From Haloarcula pelagica (GTDB taxonomy: Archaea > Halobacteriota > Halobacteria > Halobacteriales > Haloarculaceae), in the NCBI RefSeq assembly GCF_030127105.1, contig NZ_CP126161.1:124001-188000 (forward strand): a DNA stretch of 64,000 bases, in the 5' to 3' direction. This document shows, piece by piece, positions 8,656 through 17,822 of the stretch (the stretch's first letter is position 1; every line of letters starts with the position of its first letter). The notes under the pieces were generated by a model that did no database searches, had not been told where the DNA came from, and worked only from the letters and a program-made list of their open reading frames with translations. Both the position numbers and the translations under genes were made by a program.

Positions 8656-11006
8656 TGGCCGTCGAGTTCGTCGTCGAGGGGACGACCGTCGGCTTCGAGC
8701 GTCCGCTGGTCCTGATCGGGGTCGTCGTCGGCCTCCTCGTCGTCGGAGCGCTGGTGCTCCGTCCCGGCCTCGGATCGATCTCCCGGCGTAAACGGGGCCT
8801 CCTGTTCGCCAGTCGCGCGCTCGTGGTGATACTGCTGGTCGTCGGTGCCGCCGGCCCTTACACCGTCGCGACGGAGACGACGACTGGCGACCCACACGTG
8901 ACGCTGCTTGCCGACCGGTCGGCGAGCATGGGTGTCGGCGACGACCCGACCGGGCGGTTGGCGACGGCGATCGAGCAGCGCGGCGTCTCCGTGACGACCA
9001 GGAGCGTCGGTGATACGACCGGTTCACCCGTCGGTGACGCCGTCGCGTCGTCGCTCTCGCCCAACGGAACCGTCGTCGTCGTCTCGGACGGGCGGGTGAC
9101 AGAGGGACAGTCACTGGACGCCGCGGCCGAACTCGCCACCCAGGTCAACGCGACCGTCAGCGCGATCCAGCCCGAGGTCACCGAGACCGAGCGGTTCGTG
9201 ACAGTCAACGGCCCGTCGAAGGTCAGTGCCGGCGTCGAGAACACGTATCTCGTCGCCGTCGACGGCGTTGCGCTCAACGACAGCGAGGCGACGCTTACGG
9301 TCTCCGTCGACGGAACCGAAGTCGAGTCCCGGACCGTCAGCGACGCCGCGAGCTTCGAGTTCAGCCGGACGTTCAACGACACCGGGAGCCACCGGATCAC
9401 CGCCACACTGGACGGCGAGGACCGCTACGAGCGAAACGGCGTGTTCCGGAAGTCGGTCCGCGTGGTCGAACAGCCCCGGATCCTCTACGTCTCGCGTGGC
9501 TCGTATCCGCTCTCGTCGTATCTCTCCTCGCTGTACACCGTCGAGCGAGCGGAGTCGGTTCCGGACGACCTCTCGTCGTACTACGCGGTGGTCACACAGG
9601 ACGTGGCCGCGCCGGACCTGGGCAACCAGACCGCGCTCCAGCAAGCCGTCGTCGACGGGACCGGCCTGGTCGTCGTCGGCGGCCCGAACGCCTACGAACA
9701 CGGCGGGTACAGCGAGGCCGTCGTCGGCGACCTCGTCCCGGTCCGGCAGGGCGACCCCGGCAGCCGATCCTCGATCGTCATCGTCGTCGACATCTCCGCG
9801 AGCGCGAAGGAGGGACTCGCCCTCCAGCAACGGCTCGCGCTGGACGTGCTGGACCAACTAGGCGACGAGAACCAGGTCGGCGTCGTCGCGTTCAACACCC
9901 GGGCGTACTCGATCGCGGAGCCACGGCCCCTCGGGGGCAACAGGCCGTACCTCGAAGACCGCATTCGACGGCTCCAGACGACCGGAAGCACGCGGATCGC
10001 GTCCGGACTCGACGGCGGGAGCGAGATGCTCGGCGACGGCGGCGGGACGGTCATCCTCCTGAGCGACGGCCGGGACAAGCGCGGCGGGGCCGTCGCCGCC
10101 GCGACGGAGCTGGGGAACCAGGGGACCGAGGTGGTCGCGATCGGCGTCGGCAGCCAGCGCAACGAGAGTCTGCTGCGCCAGATCGCCGACGCCAGCGACG
10201 GGACCTACCTCCAGGCCGACCAGACCAGCCGGCTGCGGCTGCGCTACGGGGGCCCCGACCGGCGGTTCCGCGGTTCGGGGCTCACCGTCGTCGACGGGAG
10301 CCACTTCATCACCGACGGCGTGGAGTTCACCGCGTCGCCGGGCCAGGCCCACGAGGTCACGGTCAAAGACCGCGGTGACTTCCTGGTCGCGAGCGGCGAC
10401 GGACGGCCCGCGGTCTCGGCCTGGAACTACGGCCTGGGCCGGGTCGTCTCGATCACGGCCTACAGCTCCGACGGGACCCTCGGCGGGCTGCTCAGCCGGC
10501 CGGACTCGCTGGCGACGACGAAGTCGGTCAACTGGGCGATCGGCGACCCCCAGCGGCTGGCGACCGGCGTGACGGACGTGCCCGACACCCGCGTCGGGAG
10601 CACCACGACCGTCCAGTACCGCGGCCAGGACAAGCCGACCGCGGCCAACGTCACGTTCACTGCAGCCGGCGAGAGCCGGTATCAGGGGACGCTCGTCCCG
10701 ACCGAACGGGGCTACCAGTCGGTCCTGGGCGCCGAGTACGCGGTGAACTACCCGATCGAGTACGCCGGGTTCGGCCCGTCGCCGGAGCTTCGGACGGCGG
10801 CCGAGACGACCGGCGGCCGGGTGTTTTCCCCCAGTTCGGCCGCCGAGATCGCGACGTTCGCCCGCGAGCAGGCGACCCGACCCCGGACCGTCCAGACGGA
10901 CTGGTCGTGGCTCCCGCTGGCGGCCGCGCTCGTCCTGTTCCTCCTGGAAGTCTCGGCCCGGCGACTCGACGAAATCTACGCGTGGAGCGGAGGCACATCC
11001 CCATGA
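8655..11006 (+). CDS. Large membrane protein with two von Willebrand A domains
   Basis: A 783-residue BatB/BatD-like protein. Two N-terminal helices (about 18-36 and 52-70) precede a first, degenerate VWA-like region with D87-R-S-A-S91 (LLADRSASM), an Ig-like beta section (EATLTVSVDGTEVESRTV), then a second full VWA with Asp379-Ile-Ser-x-Ser (IVIVVDISASAKEGLALQQRL). A GATase-like part (YGLGRVVSITAYSSDG) and a C-terminal helix (about 745-765, LPLAAALVLFLLEVSA) follow. It overlaps the upstream gene by one base and the downstream gene by four, so translation is probably coupled. Role inferred only from the operon. Confidence 0.82.
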   Translation: MAVEFVVEGTTVGFERPLVLIGVVVGLLVVGALVLRPGLGSISRRKRGLLFASRALVVILLVVGAAGPYTVATETTTGDPHVTLLADRSASMGVGDDPTGRLATAIEQRGVSVTTRSVGDTTGSPVGDAVASSLSPNGTVVVVSDGRVTEGQSLDAAAELATQVNATVSAIQPEVTETERFVTVNGPSKVSAGVENTYLVAVDGVALNDSEATLTVSVDGTEVESRTVSDAASFEFSRTFNDTGSHRITATLDGEDRYERNGVFRKSVRVVEQPRILYVSRGSYPLSSYLSSLYTVERAESVPDDLSSYYAVVTQDVAAPDLGNQTALQQAVVDGTGLVVVGGPNAYEHGGYSEAVVGDLVPVRQGDPGSRSSIVIVVDISASAKEGLALQQRLALDVLDQLGDENQVGVVAFNTRAYSIAEPRPLGGNRPYLEDRIRRLQTTGSTRIASGLDGGSEMLGDGGGTVILLSDGRDKRGGAVAAATELGNQGTEVVAIGVGSQRNESLLRQIADASDGTYLQADQTSRLRLRYGGPDRRFRGSGLTVVDGSHFITDGVEFTASPGQAHEVTVKDRGDFLVASGDGRPAVSAWNYGLGRVVSITAYSSDGTLGGLLSRPDSLATTKSVNWAIGDPQRLATGVTDVPDTRVGSTTTVQYRGQDKPTAANVTFTAAGESRYQGTLVPTERGYQSVLGAEYAVNYPIEYAGFGPSPELRTAAETTGGRVFSPSSAAEIATFAREQATRPRTVQTDWSWLPLAAALVLFLLEVSARRLDEIYAWSGGTSP

Positions 11007-11638
11007 GCTACATCGGACGCACACTGAACCTCGGGCTGGTCGTCGTCACGATCCTGGCGACGGCGAGCGTCGGGGGTACGACGCTGTACTACCAGGAATC
11101 GGTCACGGAGGTAACGGAGCAAAACGACCGGCTCCGGGCACAGAACCAGGAGCTGCGGGCGGAACTGGCGGCGACTCGCTCGAACGTCACGACGCTCCAG
11201 CAACGGATCCAGCGGATCAACGAGAGTCTGGCGACCCGCCAGCGGGACTTACAATCGCTGACGACACAACTCAACCGGACCGAACGGAACCTGACACAGA
11301 CCAGACGGGAGCTACGTGAGTCCCAGGACAGGGCACAACAGCTCCAGTTGCGGGTTCGGAACCTCGAATCGAGCCTCGATCGCGCACAGGACCGCAACGA
11401 GGAACTTCAGGAAGAACGGAACCGGCTCGAACGGATCAACGAGGATCTCAACGACAGCAACGACGAACTTCGGGAGGAACAGGAGACCCTCCGGGAGGAG
11501 AACGTCCGCCTGGAAGACGATATCCAGACGCTGGAAAACGACATCGCCGACCTCCGGCAGGAGAACCAAGTCCTCGAAGCACGAATCGAGGACCTGGAAG
11601 ACCAACTCGACCAAGCCCAACAGAACAATGGCAACTGA
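11003..11638 (+). CDS. Membrane-anchored long coiled-coil protein
   Basis: A 211-residue protein. A single transmembrane anchor (about residues 8-28, LGLVVVTILATASVGGTTLYY) is followed by about 175 residues of continuous coiled coil rich in Gln, Asn, Arg and Glu with heptad-spaced Leu/Ile (LRAELAATRSNVTTLQQRI, LEDDIQTLENDIADLRQENQ). I chose the ATG at 11003, which overlaps the previous stop, over an upstream in-frame ATG inside the VWA gene. It has no enzymatic motif. Coiled-coil members are not usual in bacterial MoxR/Bat operons, so it may be a scaffold or spacer for the VWA proteins across the cell surface. Confidence 0.8.
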   Translation: MSYIGRTLNLGLVVVTILATASVGGTTLYYQESVTEVTEQNDRLRAQNQELRAELAATRSNVTTLQQRIQRINESLATRQRDLQSLTTQLNRTERNLTQTRRELRESQDRAQQLQLRVRNLESSLDRAQDRNEELQEERNRLERINEDLNDSNDELREEQETLREENVRLEDDIQTLENDIADLRQENQVLEARIEDLEDQLDQAQQNNGN

Positions 11639-12476
11639 CAGAGACGATGTCGAGGCGGCGCTGACCGCGGTCCACCGGGAGCGGTACAAGGCGACGCTCG
11701 TGACCGCCGTCGCCGACGCGGTGGTCGCCCTACTCGTGGTCAACCTCGCGCTCTCGGTACTGGTGGTCGACGCGCTCCCCGAGACGATCGGTCCGGTCGC
11801 CACCTCGACAGCCGCCAGCGTCACGACCGGGGTCGTCGTGCTGGCTACCAGCACAATCGTCAACGTCAGACGGTTCTCGCTGGAGCGGTTCGAGGCGGCG
11901 AACCCGAACCTGGAGGCCGCCGTCCGGACGGCCAGGGACGTGCTCTCGTCGGACGGTGACGGCACGATGGCCCGGCTGTTGTACGGCGACCTGGTCGACC
12001 GCCTCGGCGAGGCGTCGAGCCAACAGCTCCTCCGGGCGCGCTGGCTCGCCGCCAGACTCGTCGTCGTGCTGGTCGTGAGCCTGCTGACCCTCCAGGTGGC
12101 CGTCGCCGGACTCACCGTCGACCCGCTGCCGGCACAGAACACCCCCGGCGACGGCGGGGCCGGCCAGAGTCCGGGCGGCGGCGGGTCGCCGAACCCACAG
12201 ACCCCGGGCCAGGAGGGGCTCCAGTCCGGCGACGACGTGCTGGGCGACCCCCAGGATGTCCCCGAGGGGAGCGACCCGCTGGACTCGAACGTCTCCGGCG
12301 GTCCCGGCGGGGACGGCGACCGGAGCCCGGCGAGCTACGACCGCCAGGGGCTGACCGCCGGCGACGACGGGATCGAGACCCAGCGGAGCGGGTTCGACGA
12401 CCCGGGGGAGGTCGAGGACGCGGACCTCATCCGCGAGTACACGCTACGCGTCACGAGGAACGAAACAGATGAGTAA
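11628..12476 (+). CDS. Haloarchaeal membrane protein of the MoxR operon with Pro/Gly-rich tail (possibly DUF7502)
   Basis: A 282-residue protein. Two adjacent hydrophobic segments (about 18-42 and 50-75) and a third (about 140-165) flank a cytoplasmic helical part. The last 110 residues are low complexity, dominated by Gly, Pro, Asp and Gln (GDGGAGQSPGGGGSPNPQTPGQ), followed by an acidic end. The ATG at 11628 overlaps the coiled-coil gene by 11 bases and the MoxR gene overlaps its end by 8. I connect it loosely with the haloarchaeal DUF7502 label from memory. The function is unknown; conserved position suggests a structural partner of the VWA proteins. Confidence 0.75.
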   Translation: MATDRDDVEAALTAVHRERYKATLVTAVADAVVALLVVNLALSVLVVDALPETIGPVATSTAASVTTGVVVLATSTIVNVRRFSLERFEAANPNLEAAVRTARDVLSSDGDGTMARLLYGDLVDRLGEASSQQLLRARWLAARLVVVLVVSLLTLQVAVAGLTVDPLPAQNTPGDGGAGQSPGGGGSPNPQTPGQEGLQSGDDVLGDPQDVPEGSDPLDSNVSGGPGGDGDRSPASYDRQGLTAGDDGIETQRSGFDDPGEVEDADLIREYTLRVTRNETDE

Positions 12477-13422
12477 CATCGACATCGACGAGACAGAGGT
12501 ACAGGAGATCCAGCAGTCCCTGCAGACGCTCCGCCAGGAGGTCGGGAAGCGGATCGTCGGCCAGAAGCCGGTCATCGAGCAGCTACTCGCCTGTCTGCTC
12601 TGTGACGGCAACGCGCTGCTGGAGTCGACACCCGGGCTGGGGAAGACGCTCCTGATCCGAACGGTCGCGGACGCGACCGCGCTCGATTTCTCGCGGGTCC
12701 AGAACACCCCGGATCTGATGCCGTCCGACATCACCGGGACGGATGTCATCAACGAGACCAGCGAGGGGACGCAGTTCCGGTTCGACCCGGGACCGATCTT
12801 CGCCAACGTCGTCCTGGCCGACGAGATCAACCGGGCGACCCCGAAAACCCAGGCGGCGCTGCTCGAAGCGATGCAGGAAGGCCAGGTGACTGCCGGCGGC
12901 GACACCTACGAACTGCCGAAGCCGTTCTTCGTCCTGGCGACCCAGAACCCCATCGAGCAGGAGGGGACCTACCCGCTGCCCGAGGCCCAGCGGGACCGCT
13001 TCCTCCTGAAGATCCTGCTCGACTACCCCGATCGGGGCGAGGAACTGGACATCGTCAACCGGTACACGCGGGGTCCGACGGAGACGATCCCCGTCGATCG
13101 GGTGCTCGACGACGGCGACTTCACCCGGGCACAGCGGCTCGTCCGCCAGATGCCGATCGCCGACGACATCACAGAGCGGGCGGTCGAACTGGTCCGAGCG
13201 ACTCGCCACGACGAGCGCCTCGAATACGGTGCCAGCCCGCGGGCGAGCATGGGGATCGTCCTGGCGGCGAAAGCCCGGGCGTTCCTGGAAGGCCGCTCAC
13301 ACGTCGTCGAGGGCGACATCGAGGCGATGGCTCGACCGGTGTTACGCCATCGCATCATCGTCGACTTCACCGCCGAACGGGACGGCATCACCCCCGACGA
13401 TGTCGTCGCCGACCTGCTATGA
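12469..13422 (+). CDS. MoxR-family AAA+ ATPase
   Basis: A 317-residue cytoplasmic AAA+ protein. Walker A is STPGLGKT (about 53-60), Walker B VVLADEIN with Asp118 and Glu119, and the NRATPKTQAALLEAMQEGQV and FVLATQNPIEQEGTYPLPEAQRDRF segments are the MoxR signature with sensor 1 Asn and arginine finger. MoxR ATPases act with VWA proteins to insert cofactors or remodel protein complexes. Here the ATPase comes fifth in the operon, after the VWA genes and just before DUF58, whereas in many genomes it comes first. It overlaps the gene before it by 8 bases and the next by 4. Confidence 0.95.
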   Translation: MSNIDIDETEVQEIQQSLQTLRQEVGKRIVGQKPVIEQLLACLLCDGNALLESTPGLGKTLLIRTVADATALDFSRVQNTPDLMPSDITGTDVINETSEGTQFRFDPGPIFANVVLADEINRATPKTQAALLEAMQEGQVTAGGDTYELPKPFFVLATQNPIEQEGTYPLPEAQRDRFLLKILLDYPDRGEELDIVNRYTRGPTETIPVDRVLDDGDFTRAQRLVRQMPIADDITERAVELVRATRHDERLEYGASPRASMGIVLAAKARAFLEGRSHVVEGDIEAMARPVLRHRIIVDFTAERDGITPDDVVADLL

Positions 13423-14276
13423 TATCACCGGCCTTCCTCGACGAACTCGACCGCTTCGGGGGGTCGATCGACCGGCTGGCGAACGCCAGACAGCGCGGCG
13501 AACAACGCTCGACGGTGCTTGGCGAGGGGCTGACCTTCAGCGACTACCGGAACTACGTCCCCGGCGACGACACCCGGCTGGTCGACTGGAAGCTCTACGG
13601 TCGGACCGGCGAACTGTACGTCAAGCAGTTCGAGTCCGAGCGTAACCTGACGGTTCACGTCCTCCTGGACGCGAGCGAGTCGATGGCCGCCGGCGAGGAC
13701 GAGTCGAACAAGTTCGAGTACGCGGCGAAACTGGGACTGGGCTTCTGTTCGCTGGCCGCCGGCGAACACAACGACTTCCGCTTTTCCCTGCTGGGCGAGA
13801 CGTTCGAGCGCCTCGACACCGGGGCCTCGAACCAGGGTGCGGTACTGGGACTGATCGATCGGCTGAACGCGACCGAGCCGGCCGGCGAGACGGCGTTCGC
13901 GTCGGCGCTGTCGGAGTACGCCGGGACGATCAACTCCCGGTCGCTCGTGCTGGTGGCTAGTGACTTTCTGGCGGACGTAGACGCGGTCGCGGAGGGACTG
14001 GACGCGCTGGCGGACAACTACCTCGTACTCGCACACGTCCACTCTCCCGAGGAGCGGGACCCACCCACGTCGGGGGAGACGATCTTCAAGGGGATGGAAC
14101 GGCCACAGACGATCCGGACCTACTTCGGAGCCCGACAGCGCCGGTCCTACCAGGAACGGCTGGACTCGCATATCGAGTCGATCTCCGAGGCCGCCCGCCA
14201 CCGGCGGGCCAAACACGTCGAAGTGACCACCGACGAGGACTTCTTCGACGCCTTCGCCCGCACCTGGGTCGTCTGA
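13419..14276 (+). CDS. DUF58 domain protein (MoxR partner)
   Basis: A 285-residue soluble protein. The DUF58 signature YVPGDDTRLVDWKLYGRTGELYVKQFE lies near residues 47-73 and is followed by a VWA-like fold with LLDASESMAA. The short N-terminal region lacks the two membrane helices found in many bacterial DUF58 proteins, so it is cytoplasmic. It is the last gene of the operon, overlapping moxR by four bases. DUF58 proteins are usual partners of MoxR ATPases and probably recruit client proteins to them. Confidence 0.93.
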   Translation: MISPAFLDELDRFGGSIDRLANARQRGEQRSTVLGEGLTFSDYRNYVPGDDTRLVDWKLYGRTGELYVKQFESERNLTVHVLLDASESMAAGEDESNKFEYAAKLGLGFCSLAAGEHNDFRFSLLGETFERLDTGASNQGAVLGLIDRLNATEPAGETAFASALSEYAGTINSRSLVLVASDFLADVDAVAEGLDALADNYLVLAHVHSPEERDPPTSGETIFKGMERPQTIRTYFGARQRRSYQERLDSHIESISEAARHRRAKHVEVTTDEDFFDAFARTWVV

Positions 14277-14477
14277 GGACAGTATCTGTGTCGAACACAA
14301 AACTCATTACGAGATGTCGACACCTAGGCATTGGGGGCAGCTGGTTGTGGCATAGTGCGCCAGCGTCCCCGCTTTCGATACCGGACTCCACACGTAGCGC
14401 CCGATCGAGGCAACTCCCTCCCCGTCGACTGATTATTGCCGGGACAGCTTTTTGGTCGCCGGTGTGGAACCCGCAGT

Positions 14478-15728
14478 ATGGCCTCGTACGACGTGGACGT
14501 TGACTGGCCACGCGCCTTCTGGATCGGTTTCGGCGTGGTGTTGACGGCCGCCCTCCTCTTCGTCGTCTACTCGTTTATCGGGACGTTCGTGTTCGGGGTG
14601 TTCCTCTACTACGCGACACGGCCGCTGTTCCGACGGGTGTACAGACACGTCCGCCAGCGGACGGTGGCGGCGATGCTCTCGTTGTTCCTGCTTGCCCTCC
14701 CGGTGTTGATACTGCTGTACTACACCATCGCGATCTCGCTGCAGGAGTTCCAGCGGTTCAGCAGAAACGTGGATCTGGGTCCCTACGAGAACGTTCTCGA
14801 TCCCTACGTCGATGTCTCGACCGTGGTCCAGAACCCACAGTCGCTGCTCAGCGGCGCCGGGGGGACGGACGCCGTCGTCTCGACGCTCACGCAGCTCCTT
14901 GACTTTCTGGGGTTGGTCGGGACCGGCCTCGTCCACGCCTTCGTCATGTTCGCGTTCGCGTTCTACATGCTCCGGGACGGCCCCCGACTGGCCGAGTGGG
15001 GAAAGAACCTGATCGACCACCACGGCGTCCTCGACCGCTACTTCCACGAGGTCGACCGGAGTTTCCATCGGGTGTTCTACGGGAACATCCTGAACGCGAT
15101 CGTCACGGGGGCGATCGGTGCGATCACGTTCAGCCTCGTCGACATCGTCGCACCGACTGGACTGGGCGTGCCGTACCCGGCGTTGACCGGACTGCTGGCG
15201 GGCGCTGCGAGCCTCATCCCGATCATCGGCATGAAGATCGTCTACATCCCGATCAGTGGCTATCTCGCCGCACAGACGGCGTTCAACGGACAGGAGTGGT
15301 GGTTCGTGATCCTGTTCTTCGCGACCGCTTTCCTCGTCGTCGACACCATCCCCGACCTGCTCGTCCGGCCCTACGTCTCCAGTGGTGGTTCGGTCTCGTT
15401 CGGACCGTTCGGGTCCAGTGCGGCCGAATCGGTCGGTACCCCACAGCCTGCGTTGCACACGGGCACGCTGATGTTCGCGTACATCTTCGGGCCGTTCCTG
15501 TTCGGATGGTACGGGATCTTCCTGGCACCGATGTTCCTGGTTCTGGTGGTCCACTTCGCCCGGTTCGTGCTCCCAGAACTGGTCAACGGCTCGACGGTCA
15601 AGCCCTACGCCGTCGACCCGGCGATGGATTTCGAGCACGACGAGTCGGTCGAGGAACCCGAATCGACGGAGATCCAGCCTGCCCCCGAGACGGACGACAC
15701 CACCGCAGGCGATCCGACTCCCGAGTGA
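14478..15728 (+). CDS. AI-2E family transporter (TqsA/PerM-like permease)
   Basis: A 416-residue membrane protein with seven to eight helices, a large extracellular loop near residues 90-155, and conserved LLAGAASLIPIIGMKIVYIP and PDLLVRPYVSS motifs typical of the AI-2E/PerM permease family. An acidic C-terminal tail (EPESTEIQPAPETDDTTAG) faces the cytoplasm. Members export varied solutes or act in Na+/H+ exchange, so the substrate is open. I chose the ATG at 14478; an ATG 42 bases upstream adds basic residues not expected in a membrane protein start. It is a single gene with about 200 bases of upstream sequence. Confidence 0.9.
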   Translation: MASYDVDVDWPRAFWIGFGVVLTAALLFVVYSFIGTFVFGVFLYYATRPLFRRVYRHVRQRTVAAMLSLFLLALPVLILLYYTIAISLQEFQRFSRNVDLGPYENVLDPYVDVSTVVQNPQSLLSGAGGTDAVVSTLTQLLDFLGLVGTGLVHAFVMFAFAFYMLRDGPRLAEWGKNLIDHHGVLDRYFHEVDRSFHRVFYGNILNAIVTGAIGAITFSLVDIVAPTGLGVPYPALTGLLAGAASLIPIIGMKIVYIPISGYLAAQTAFNGQEWWFVILFFATAFLVVDTIPDLLVRPYVSSGGSVSFGPFGSSAAESVGTPQPALHTGTLMFAYIFGPFLFGWYGIFLAPMFLVLVVHFARFVLPELVNGSTVKPYAVDPAMDFEHDESVEEPESTEIQPAPETDDTTAGDPTPE

Positions 15729-15729
15729 G

Positions 15730-16593
15730 TCACTCCTCGAGGTCCCGCAGGAGTTCCTCGGCCGTGTCGGTCGTGACGTAGTAGGTGTGTTTCCGGTGGG
15801 TCTCGGCTTTCGGTTTGAGCTTTCGCTCGGTCCCCTTGATCGTGCTCCCCTCGTAGACGGTGACGAGGCCGACCCGGTGTAACGCCCGGTAGAGGTGGCG
15901 GACGTATTCGAACTCCAGTTCCAGTTCTTCGGCGGTCATCCGGGGATAGTCCGGCCCGCCGCGGGCGAGTCGCCGCGCGATCGTCCGGCCGTCCGGGAGG
16001 TGTCGCAAGACGTTTCGTTTCCCCTCGCGCTCGCCGAGGAACCGAAGGAGGTGGTCGCCCTCCCGTGAGAGTCTGTAGTACGTGTGGTGTTGGCGCACTT
16101 CGTCGGCCTTCTTGGCTTTCACGCGCCGTTGCTTGACCGTTCCCGATTCGATACGTTCGAGCAGTCCGGCCGTCTCCAGTTCCGCACAGAGCGACTCGAC
16201 CTGTTTTCGCTCGGCGTCGAGGTGACCGGCCATCGACCGGGGGTAGTTACCCTCGACAGTATCGAGGTGGTAACAGACGAGATACGCGACCGGGTCGGCC
16301 GGCATCGGCGCGAGCTGTCCCACGACGGACTGTTGGCGCTCGAAATCGGCTTCCAGGTCTTTCGCCCGTTCGTATCGGGTCTGTGCGTTCTCGGCGGCGT
16401 CGGCATCTAAGTCCAGCGCCACCTCGATCGCCTCCCCCTGGGGCGTCTCCAGGGTGAGTGTAAGTTCGCCGTCCGTCCAGTGGTCGCCCGACTCGTGACG
16501 AGCCTGTTCGAGAGCCTCGCTCACCCGCTGGATACGGGTCATGATCGTGTCTGCTTCCGTCCGGAGGCGTTCGATCTCGGCCCGTGAGACCAT
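15730..16593 (-). CDS. Winged-helix protein of the DUF2250 type
   Basis: A 287-residue cytoplasmic protein. A short N-terminal coiled coil (RLRTEADTIMTRIQRVSEALEQ) is followed by a winged-helix region (VEGNYPRSMAGHLDAERKQVESLCAELETAGLLERI) and a second one (YPRMTAEELELEFEYVRHLYRALHRVGLVTVYE). Duplicated archaeal DNA-binding folds like this are labelled DUF2250; the label is from memory. The likely role is transcriptional control, of unknown targets. Its stop nearly touches that of the permease gene (convergent, one base apart). Confidence 0.6.
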   Translation of the reverse strand: MVSRAEIERLRTEADTIMTRIQRVSEALEQARHESGDHWTDGELTLTLETPQGEAIEVALDLDADAAENAQTRYERAKDLEADFERQQSVVGQLAPMPADPVAYLVCYHLDTVEGNYPRSMAGHLDAERKQVESLCAELETAGLLERIESGTVKQRRVKAKKADEVRQHHTYYRLSREGDHLLRFLGEREGKRNVLRHLPDGRTIARRLARGGPDYPRMTAEELELEFEYVRHLYRALHRVGLVTVYEGSTIKGTERKLKPKAETHRKHTYYVTTDTAEELLRDLEE

Positions 16594-16787
16594 CGTCGGT
16601 CGATACCGCTGTCTCCGGTTTCAACCCTTCGCCCAGACGTGCGGGCACTGCGCGAACGGGAGCCCGAGCACCCGGGGTGAACCGAGGGCGAGAACGTCGC
16701 CGATCTGGCCGGACGCAGCCATCGAATAGGTATAGCGAGATATAGTTTATCAGTTCGACATCGGTCACGGCGAGTGGCAGAAAAATA

Positions 16788-17822
16788 TCAAACGACCGAA
16801 TAGATGTGTTCTCGATAGACATCACGGACACGCGACCCCCACTCGTGTGTGTAGGTGTCGATGACATCCTGAGCCACGTCGCCGCGGAGATACTTCACGA
16901 TCCCTCTGTCGCCGGTCCGGTCACGGAGGTGTGTCGTGAAGAAGTGTCGGAAGTAGTGTGGTGTCACGTTCACTTCGGCACCGCCGCCGGATTCGTACCA
17001 GCCCCGCTCCCGTGCGTGTGTCTCGACGATGTGGTGGACCATGTCGGGAGTAAGTCGCTTCCCCCAGCTGTCCGCTGTCGAGACGAACAGTGGGTCCGCA
17101 TCCGAACGCGTGTCCGGGCGGATCGCGAGCCAGTGGCGTAACACGGAGGCGAGTTCGCCGTCGATCGGGATCGTCGTATCGCGTTTTCGCTTGTTCGACG
17201 CGGTCCGCTCTTCCCCGTTGCTCACCGACCCCCGGGCCGGCGCTGACGCGACGTACAGCGAGTCCGGCCGCCCTTCGAGGGCTGCCCTGACCGGAACGGC
17301 TGGGCGCGGTCCCGGTGAGTCGAGGTGTAGATCCCGGAGATCCAGATTACATAGCTCGCCGGCACGCATACCGGTCTTGAGTAACGTCACGACGACAACG
17401 CGGTCGAGCGGATGACCTATGTCCGCGACGAACGAGCGCATCGACGGGACCTCGATTTCCCGTCGTGTCGGGTCCGTGTTGATCGATTCGTCCATCTCCT
17501 CCATGACCAGCGCCATCGGGTTCGCGTCGAACACACCGACCTGCGTCATGTAGTCGAAGAATCGGTGGAGGTACGAGGCGTACGTCGCCACGGTGCTCTC
17601 GCTGAGATCCGTCCGAAGCCCGTGGACGTATGCCAGGCAATCCCTGTGTGACGCATCGACGATCGATACGTCGTCGAGAGACGCCTCGAAGTCCCGAAGC
17701 ACCCGTTCGTAGAACGCACGCGTCCGCGTGCTCTTCCCGTGGAACGTGATGTCTTCGAGAAAGTACCCGATCGGATCGTCGCTCCCGTCGACGGCGGCCG
17801 ACCCGGTGTGGTCGGAGCTCAT
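16788..17822 (-). CDS. Tyrosine recombinase/integrase (XerC/D-like)
   Basis: A 344-residue site-specific recombinase. An N-terminal SAM-like DNA-binding part (about 15-110) precedes the catalytic domain. Visible residues are Arg153 (TGMRAGELCNL), His289/Arg292 (PHYFRHFFTTHLRDRTGD) and the nucleophile Tyr324 (DTYTHEW). The usual second His (LGHxx) is Asp here (LRGDVAQ), so one catalytic position is unusual. Its start overlaps the DUF5805 gene by four bases, a pairing I know from other haloarchaea. It may serve an integrated element or act as a chromosomal recombinase; no adjoining tRNA was found. Confidence 0.9.
   Translation of the reverse strand: MSSDHTGSAAVDGSDDPIGYFLEDITFHGKSTRTRAFYERVLRDFEASLDDVSIVDASHRDCLAYVHGLRTDLSESTVATYASYLHRFFDYMTQVGVFDANPMALVMEEMDESINTDPTRREIEVPSMRSFVADIGHPLDRVVVVTLLKTGMRAGELCNLDLRDLHLDSPGPRPAVPVRAALEGRPDSLYVASAPARGSVSNGEERTASNKRKRDTTIPIDGELASVLRHWLAIRPDTRSDADPLFVSTADSWGKRLTPDMVHHIVETHARERGWYESGGGAEVNVTPHYFRHFFTTHLRDRTGDRGIVKYLRGDVAQDVIDTYTHEWGSRVRDVYREHIYSVV

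Noticed and set aside
14277-14477. Possible RNA gene or tRNA in the 200-base gap before the AI-2E permease
   Set aside because: No tRNA cloverleaf or other fold was recognisable; it probably holds only the promoter.
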